The position numbers were made by a program, and so were the translations under genes. Shown in pieces: positions 58,046 to 64,000 of a stretch of 64,000 bases of DNA (its first letter is position 1; each line of letters opens with the position of its first letter). A model generated the notes under the pieces. It was not told the DNA's origin. It did not search any database and saw only the letters and a program-made list of their open reading frames with translations. The DNA comes from Heracleum sosnowskyi (lineage: Eukaryota; Streptophyta; Magnoliopsida; Apiales; Apiaceae), in the NCBI GenBank assembly GCA_030848705.1, contig JAUIZM010000016.1:3410001-3474000 (forward strand), written 5' to 3'.

Positions 58046-58674
58046 GAAAGGAAGGTTTAGAAAACATTTTAGGTCATTATTATGAAGTTTTAAATGTTTC
58101 GTATGATCATGTTTTATATGTTAATCAATGTTTAAGCTTATTGTATCGTCTTGTAGATATTTATGTTCCAAAAGTTCAAAGTTCTATACCACCTAAGAGT
58201 AGTAGTAGTAGTGTTAGTAGGTTTAATAATACTATTTCATCTATTCTAACCAAAAAACAAAAATGTAGAATTTCCACTTCATCATCTCCCGTACCAACTA
58301 CTTCTTTTACTATGCTTAGAGAATTTTTTTCTTATCATTACGAGTTAAATGAAGATTTTGAAATACTAACATGGTGGAAGAATCATGAGTTACAATTTCC
58401 GGTTTTAGCAAAAATTGTAAGGGATATTTTAGTAGTCCCCGCTTCTACAATTGCGTCCGAGTCCGCTTTTAGTGCAGGTAGAAGAGTGTTAGACGAGAAG
58501 AGAACAAGTCTTGCGCCGGACGTAGTAAAGGTTTGTGTTTGTAAAAAAGATTGGGATCAAGCCGCGAAAAGACAACAAGGGAAAAAAGAAGATGACTCGG
58601 ACGGCGAAGACGATCCGTGGATGACAATGGATACTTCGGATTCCGACGCCTCAACTACCAACGAACAACAATAA
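58046..58674 (+). pseudogene. hAT transposase, C-terminal part with dimerisation domain
   Basis: An open frame without an ATG at its start, from about 58046 to a TAA at 58672. It reads YEVLNVSYDHVLYVNQCLSL, a Ser-rich linker, then the hAT C-terminal dimerisation region: WWKNHELQFPVLAKIVRDIL, VPASTIASESAFSAGRRVLD and RTSLAPDVVKVCVCKKDW, ending in an acidic tail. The catalytic RNase H-like core and BED zinc finger are absent. About 200 residues remain of a protein usually near 650-800. Confidence 0.9.
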
Positions 58675-59214
58675 TCAAATAATGGATATGATTTTATTTT
58701 TTTTTGTATTTTTAACATTTGTTTGGTTTGTATTTGTTTAATATGTTAATGCGGTTTGTTCCGTTTTTTTAGAGAGGAGTCCTCTCAAATTAATTGTAAA
58801 ATATTTTTCTAATTAATAAAATTTATAGAGGTACCGTCCTCTTTTATTTAAAAAATGTTCGTATAATTTTAAATAATATTCTTTTGTTCTTTTTAAATAT
58901 TCATAAAAAAATTGACATTCATTAAAACAAAAATAAATAAATAATATATGGAGATTTTAATTTTCTCATAAATTTAATTTGAATTCAGATTCTACTTTCA
59001 TGAATTTTAATTAATTGTACCGTCCACTTTGATATTTTAAAAGTAGATTAAAAAAATATTTTATAATAAATTAATTGTACAGAGCTCAAACTTTGATATA
59101 AAACAAAATAAGAAGGTATAGAGTAGAGGTGTGCACCTCCATCGGGGTACTTCTACTTTACAAAGAGTAGAGGTGTGCACCTCTTTTATCATATCTCTTA
59201 GAGTTAGAGGTGAC
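58675..59214. other. AT-rich 3' part of the hAT element
   Basis: No gene. It contains two copies of TAGAGGTGTGCACCTC (about 59122 and 59165), which echo the element's terminal TAGAGGTGGCC, and another GAGGTGACCA near 59206. These may be internal end-like sequences or transposase-binding repeats. Confidence 0.5.
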
Positions 59215-61672
59215 CAACTACTGTGAACCGCCAACCCGCTCGCCCCGTGTGAACCGTTCGTCTGAACCGTGTGAACCGCCGCGCCGTTCACGAGTTACCC
59301 TCCTGCAGAACCGCCCCGCCCCGCCCCGTCGCCCCCAGCCGTGCCGTTCCCGTCCCCGGCTTTCAGCAACTCGGCACGCCTACAACCCGGCACGGCCCGG
59401 CTCGGCCGCCCGTGTGGCCACCTCTAGTTGTGGATAAGACACTGCAAGATGCAACCAAAAAATCTAGGTATAACTTCTTGTCCTCTTCGTATAGTAATGC
59501 GTACATTAAATTCAAAGAGCAATCCATGTGCTTCCCAATAAAAGTGTGACAGGTGACAATGGAAAATTGGTTTATTTTAAAATTTACAATTTTCAACAAA
59601 ATTTGGTTGAAAATGAAAACACAGCTAAATTTGATTTGAATTTAACAAAATTCAACTGAATTCAGTCGAATATACTATATTTGACTGAATTTTTTTCCCT
59701 CTTCATTATTGTTTTTTTAATTTTTCTATTGAATGTAATATGTCTTCCTAATACTCTCATATTTGTTCTTTGTATTTTTTCAAACTAATTATATATGTAT
59801 TTCAATTTTTGAAAAAAAAATTAATGAATGAAAACTGAACATTTCCTAATCTTATTATTTACTTTTTGTACAATCTAAATTTTAACATAGAATATATGTT
59901 ATCCTCATATATATATACCTATTGTGTGATGTGTGCATCATTTAACTAATTAATAACATTATCTAAAAGATATAACCCTTTATTGATACAGTTATACCCC
60001 AATATTGAATAAAGAAATAATGGGGTTAACAACCCTTATGTCCGGATATTTCGGGAACACATAATCACTGTCAAGAATGAAGATTTATTGAAAATTATTG
60101 TGGAAGAACTACTCTTTTAGTTACCGTGTCAACCGTTGCCATGCCAACTCTATTTTACTACTGAAGGCCGGTTTTACCTAGTCAAAAGATACACTTCCCA
60201 GCTAGGTTGGTTCCCCAACTAGGTTGGCACAATAACATCAATGGTTGAATATTCGAAGGCCTCCCATGGTTTGCTTGGTTGAAGGACCTAGTTGACGCGC
60301 GAACTAGGCTTGTTATTTGACTTGAAGACCTATTTGGTGTGCCAAAACCATTAGGAATATTATTCATCTTGAAGACATATTTGACCCCCCAACAACGTTG
60401 GAGTGGCTACTATTGAAGAACTTGATTGTGCATATCTGGTGAGTTAGCCTCATCAGGCAATCATCAATCCATATGTTGAAGACCCGATTCTAAATTCCAA
60501 TAAGTTATGCTTATTGGGGGATCACGGGTAATTAAGCTTTTTGATACGCAGTTGGGGGTATTCTAGCAAGTTATCATTGTTGGGGGATTATGATACGCCA
60601 TGCATGACATTAACTTTGAAGAACTTGCACTGTAGTCTAGTGGGTTATCCTCATGGAGGGTAAGGATCCGCTTATGCATTTGGAGTAAGTTATGACTTTT
60701 CCATGCAACTAATGACTGATGGAATACTTGATTGGGGTTTATGTTAGCTCCAATGGTTAGGGCTAATGGTGCATACGTGAAGTCACAATCGTAGTTGAGC
60801 CTTGGGGTCATTGGCTAGGCTTCATCGCATAGGCTCTCGTTAGTGGGTTTTGCACTCATCATGGATTGGTAATTGGTACCACCGACATAACTTTGTGGGC
60901 TTGGGCTTCGCAAATGCAACCCTAGTCCATAAGATTTTTTGCGTGGGCTTGATTCCTACGTTGGCACATTGTGAGGGGTTGGAAGAGAAGTTCTTATCGA
61001 GGCACCACCATAAAACCTTTGCAATCTCAGCCCCCAATTCATCACAACCTCCACACTCCGGTGACTTTTCCGACGACAAACCACTATGATACATCTTGAT
61101 TCTGTAATTCCTTGTTAAACACATACCTGAAATCCTTAATCTAAATCCCCTAAACCCCCTATTTTATTACACTAACTCGTTTTGTAGCGACTTACACGAA
61201 TTTTTTGATTTTCTCACTTTAATTTTCTTAAAATATTTAATTTAATATTATATGTTTAACCAGTGCTCTCATAATTTTTTTTGTATATTTTCAAATTAAA
61301 TAGATACTTATATATCATTTTTTTTGAAAGTATGCAATGAATAAAAAGTCAACATTCTTTTATCATATGATTATTTAAAAAAATTAATAAATTTGTACAT
61401 ATGATGAATGTTATCCTTCTATTTACAAATACTTTTTCATGATGTGAACACACATTTAAATATTTAATAAAAAATTTCCAAAAATTCTGAAAGTAATAAA
61501 TTAAACTGAATTCGGTCACATTTATGAAATTCAACTAAATTCGGTCTAAATAGTTTAGAATAGTTTCACACATTCTGGGCCGCAAATTTCACACATTTTA
61601 CTAATTTTAAAAAAATATAAGGGGCAGAATTCCTTCAACCTTACTTTTAAATTCGACCCCATTGGGTAATAA

Positions 61673-61810
61673 TAAAGCCCGAAAGGTACTTACATAGGCC
61701 CAGGGTTATGATTGGCATTTCCTATACAAACCCTTGTTTAATGGGCTATAAAAGGCGGTACGTACAAGTGAACCTAAAATACTTGGGTGACGGTACTGAG
61801 CATTTAGAGA
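61673..61810 (+). promoter_or_regulatory. Core promoter of a resident host gene
   Basis: Directly after the tandem duplication the composition changes. AGCCCG, TAGGCCCAGGGTTATG (a GGCCCA site II-type motif as in plant housekeeping promoters) and ATGGGCT are followed by TATAAAA at 61747-61753. The first ATG lies 58 bp further on in good context (AGAGAATGGCGG). Spacing fits a TATA promoter with a short leader. Function is inferred from motifs. Confidence 0.6.
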
Positions 61811-61942
61811 ATGGCGGCCGCTGGTAAAGACTCTATTTTAAAAGATCAGAAGTCTGCAATGAAGAAGGAGCAACTGGAGGACACAATTGAGGACAAACTT
61901 GAGGAGGAACTTGTACAACTTGAAAAGCTTAACTATGTGTAA
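61811..61942 (+). CDS. Start of an unidentified host gene, cut by a copia LTR
   Basis: An ATG in a plant-type context (AATGGCGGC, giving MAAAG) opens a 43-codon frame: MAAAGKDSILKDQKSAMKKE, then QLEDTIEDKLEEELVQLEKL and a short end. It is very rich in Lys, Glu, Leu and Asp and predicts an amphipathic helix or coiled coil. The frame ends in a stop formed inside the LTR, because the LTR begins at 61936 or 61938 (TGTGTAATACTT). Up to about residue 42 the sequence is therefore host coding, and the rest of the gene should lie beyond the element, outside the window. I do not recognise the family. Translation into a short peptide is possible but probably meaningless. Confidence 0.5.
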   Translation: MAAAGKDSILKDQKSAMKKEQLEDTIEDKLEEELVQLEKLNYV

Positions 61943-62230
61943 TACTTTAATGTGTAGAGAAAAGACAGAGTTCTGGGAACTTCTTAGTTATTCTCAAAAT
62001 GCAAAATGCAAAATACATGTAAATATAGAAACTGTGCACACACAGGTCGTGGCATCAAACTAGGAAACTGACATCCTAAAAACAAACAACTACTAACACT
62101 TCCTATAATAACTCAAACACTAGCTGACTTATTCAAAACACAACGTAAACTACTGGACTCAATGACAGCTTCTAAACCATCCAGTTTGGATCAACAACTA
62201 AAGCCCATGACGCTAAGCTAAAGCCCAACA
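61938..62230 (-). repeat. 3' LTR of the right-hand Ty1/copia element
   Basis: Reads TGTTGGGCTTTAGC... to ...CATTAAAGTATTACA on the minus strand, about 293 bp, TG...CA ends. It is preceded on the minus strand by the polypurine AAGGGAGATAT (62231-62241) directly after the pol stop codon. The outer end could be 61936. The partner LTR and second TSD are outside the window. Confidence 0.85.
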
Positions 62231-62250
62231 ATATCTCCCTTGATTCAAAC

Positions 62251-64000
62251 TTACTTCATCAAATCTTTAACTCCCAGTAATCCTCTCATCTCTTCGAACT
62301 TTTTTGTGAACATAAGTTTTGTCAGCACATCTGCTTTCTGCTCCCTGGTATTTACATACTTCACCAGAATATCACCTCGTTCAATGCAGTCTCGGATAAA
62401 ATGAAACCGTATGTCTATCTGTTTACTACGGCCATGAGAGACAGGATTTTTTGATAAATCAATCGTTGATTTGTTGTCCACATAAATTATCACAGGCCCT
62501 GGACCAAGATCAGTTCTCTGCCTTAGCAAATTACGAAGCCAAACACCCTGGCAAGCAGCTGCATTTGCAGCCATAAACTCAGCCTCACAGGAGGAGAGGG
62601 CTACGCACTTCTGCTTCTGGGACACCCAAGTAATCAAGTTTTCATTTAGATAGAATGCCATCCCTCCCGTGCTCTTTCGATCTTCCTTGTCTCCTGCAAA
62701 ATCACTGTCAGAAAACCCCGATAATATGTAGTTTACCTTTCCCTTTGTGTATCTCAAACCGTAGTTCAATGTTCCCTTTACATAACGTAATATTCGTTTG
62801 ACAGCTCCCATGTGTAACATGGTTGGTGTTTCCATGTATCTACTCACAACACCAACCGAATAAGCTATATCCGGCCTCATATGAACCAAGTATCTTAAAC
62901 CGCCAATCAAACTTCGATATTTGGTTGCATCAACTAGATTTCCATTCTCATCCTTATGTATCTGAACTCGTGGCTCCATTGGATATTTCACAAAGTTGCA
63001 TCCTAGCATGTTTGCCTTCTCAAGTAACTTACGTGCATAAGCACTTTGCTTTATTTCAGTAAACTCCTTATTCTGCTCGACTTCTAGACCAAGATAGTAG
63101 TCCAGATTGCCTAAATCACTCATCTCAAAATCTTTCTTCATCTGTGCTTTAAACTTCAGAATGTTTTTGACACTCGAACCAGTCACCAGGAGATCATCTA
63201 CGTAGACACCGACTATTAAACTTTCATTTCCTTCTTTCTTTGTGTAGACAACTTGGTCGTAAGGACACCTCTCAAATCCCAAATCCTTCAAGCACTTGTT
63301 GAGTCGTGAATACCAAGCTCTTGGAGCCTGGCGAAGACCGTATAACGCTTTCAACAATTTATAGACTTTGTGCTCCTGCCCTTGCTTAACAAATCCTTCG
63401 GGCTGATTTACGTATACCTCTTCCAACAACTCGCCATTTAAGAAAGCTGATTTGACGTTCATATGATGGACTTCCCAACTGTTTTTTGCAGCTAGCGCCA
63501 ATAGTAGACGCACCGTTTCTAATCTGGTAACGGGCGCAAAAACTTCATCAAAATCAACTCCTTGTTGCTGCACATACTCTTTAGCTACGATTTTTGCTTT
63601 GTACTTGACAACTTCATCTTTCGTGTTCTTCTTGAGCTTGTATACCCATTTCAAACTGATTGCTTTTCTCCCGGGTGGTAGATTCGGTAGTACCCATGTC
63701 CTGTTTTTCTCCACAACATTTATCTCAGTTTCCATTGCTTTCCTCCATTCAATCTCTTTCTATGCCTGACTGTAACATCTGGGTTCTTCAATCCCCAATA
63801 ACATCTCCTCATCCGGTAGCTCGACCTCCTCAGTCGTGTTGTAAATATCGCTGATAAGTTTTAACCTCCTGGGTGAAGTACTGCCACTTGTCCCACTGTA
63901 TGAACTTGAGTCACCACTTATTTCTTGTGGAGAACCATGTGTGATCGAATGAGCTGGTGTCGACCACCCACCATCACCACTGTCATTTTCCTGTAGCTCC
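62251..64000 (-). pseudogene. Ty1/copia pol: RT and RNase H, right-hand element
   Basis: Minus-strand polyprotein. An open frame of 494 codons (63735-62251) carries RT motifs KWVYKLKKNTKDEVVKYKAK, VKSAFLNGELLEEVYVNQPE, LKALYGLRQAPRAWY, the intact box GVYVDDLLVTGS and QMKKDFEMSDLGNLDYYLG, then RNase H with DSDFAGDKEDRKSTGG, SSCEAEFMAA, YVDNKSTIDLSKNP and IDIRFHFIRDCIERG, ending LLGVKDLMK. In motif A the usual Met-Asp-Val-Lys is Met-Asn-Val-Lys (AAC at about 63460), losing a catalytic Asp. Upstream the frame continues to the window edge (SPRRLKLISDIYNTTEEVEL) but a TAG near 63760 interrupts it. Integrase and gag are outside the window. Confidence 0.94.

Larger units (their letters stand above)
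57705..59426 (+). mobile_element. hAT transposon, internally deleted, 1.7 kb
   Basis: Inverted ends TAGAGGTGGCCACACGGGCGG at 57705 and CCGCCCGTGTGGCCACCTCTA at 59406-59426; the 8 bp TSD GTTGTGGA lies on both sides (57697-57704 and 59427-59434), and copy 1 (about 54767-54776) shows the empty site. Subterminal regions (57725-57950 and 59215-59410) are very GC-rich with repeated CGGCCCG/CCGGCACGG motifs, in contrast to the AT-rich surroundings. It retains only the C-terminal part of the transposase, so it is non-autonomous. Confidence 0.96.
57131..61672. repeat. Large tandem duplication, copy 2 (interrupted by an hAT)
   Basis: Same order as copy 1: 57131-57704 corresponds to about 54097-54775, and 59427-61672 to about 54768-57125. 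It ends TTACTTTTAAATTCGACCCC before ATTGGGTAATAATAAAGCCCG. Small deletions relative to copy 1 are scattered (for example around 60044 and 60170). Confidence 0.85.

Noticed and set aside
59210..59549. Arg/Pro-rich frames in the hAT right end
   Set aside because: They arise from the GC-rich subterminal repeats and overlap in two frames without any family pattern.
1..64000. tRNA, rRNA, snRNA or miRNA genes
   Set aside because: No cloverleaf A/B-box pair, rRNA segment or obvious long precursor hairpin was recognised by eye; a dedicated scan would be needed to exclude small ones.

Overview
The window is plant nuclear DNA, almost certainly from a eudicot with a TE-rich genome (asterid or Apiaceae-like is only a guess). 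No bacterial or organellar gene organisation, rRNA, tRNA or CRISPR is present. It is a heterochromatin-type nest of transposable elements: LTR retrotransposons of both superfamilies, four CACTA elements, a TRIM, Helitron-like elements and an hAT. Target-site duplications (TSDs) at several junctions let the insertion order be read directly.

Layout. 1-2668: 5' end of an Athila-like Ty3/gypsy element on the minus strand (broken gag, PBS, LTR). 2669-3630: non-coding, possibly an old LTR. 3631-23560: a 5'-truncated SIRE/Maximus-type Ty1/copia element with dead pol, a long second ORF and a 3' LTR. Its second ORF carries a ~1.1 kb internal tandem duplication and is split by a 9.9 kb CACTA element (CACTA-1, 10319-20201, TSD TTG) that encodes a TNPD-type transposase (two frameshifts) and a TNPA/Ulp1-type second protein. 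23561-27625: a deleted minus-strand relic of a Tat/Retand-type gypsy element (gag-protease plus antisense extra ORF, reverse transcriptase to integrase lost), with a 684 bp TRIM inside (TSD CCTAT). 27626-37000: an older CACTA relic (CACTA-3) whose TNPA/Ulp1-like gene is split by CACTA-2 (29043-34227, TSD TAC), which carries an aconitase exon.

37983-53759: Helitron-like repeats. Into the 3' end of the first is inserted a nearly full-length Retand-type gypsy element (38636-53134, TSD GCACG/ACACG) with two LTRs, gag-protease, RT, two RNase H domains, integrase, an antisense extra ORF and a palindromic minisatellite before the 3' LTR. Its RT is split by CACTA-4 (42330-46800, TSD TCA), a Pack-type element carrying exon pieces of at least three host genes (TFIIIC B-block subunit, phloem protein 2-like, RNA polymerase I RPA49-like). 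53760-61672: AT-rich non-coding DNA with a ~3 kb direct tandem duplication; one copy has a 72 bp (TA)n tract, the other a 1.7 kb deleted hAT (57705-59426, 8 bp TSD GTTGTGGA).

61673-61937 looks like the only resident host gene start: site II-type motifs, a TATA box and an ATG opening a charged 43-codon frame. It is cut by the 3' LTR of a minus-strand Ty1/copia element that runs off the window end.

All three reverse transcriptases seen have lost a catalytic aspartate (YVVD, YVYD, and N for D in motif A), and most coding regions carry stops, so the retroelements are dead or dependent on helpers. The most informative material is the two related gene-capturing CACTA elements, the internally duplicated second ORF of the SIRE-type element, and the palindromic repeat arrays lying upstream of the non-gag-pol ORFs in two unrelated retrotransposons.
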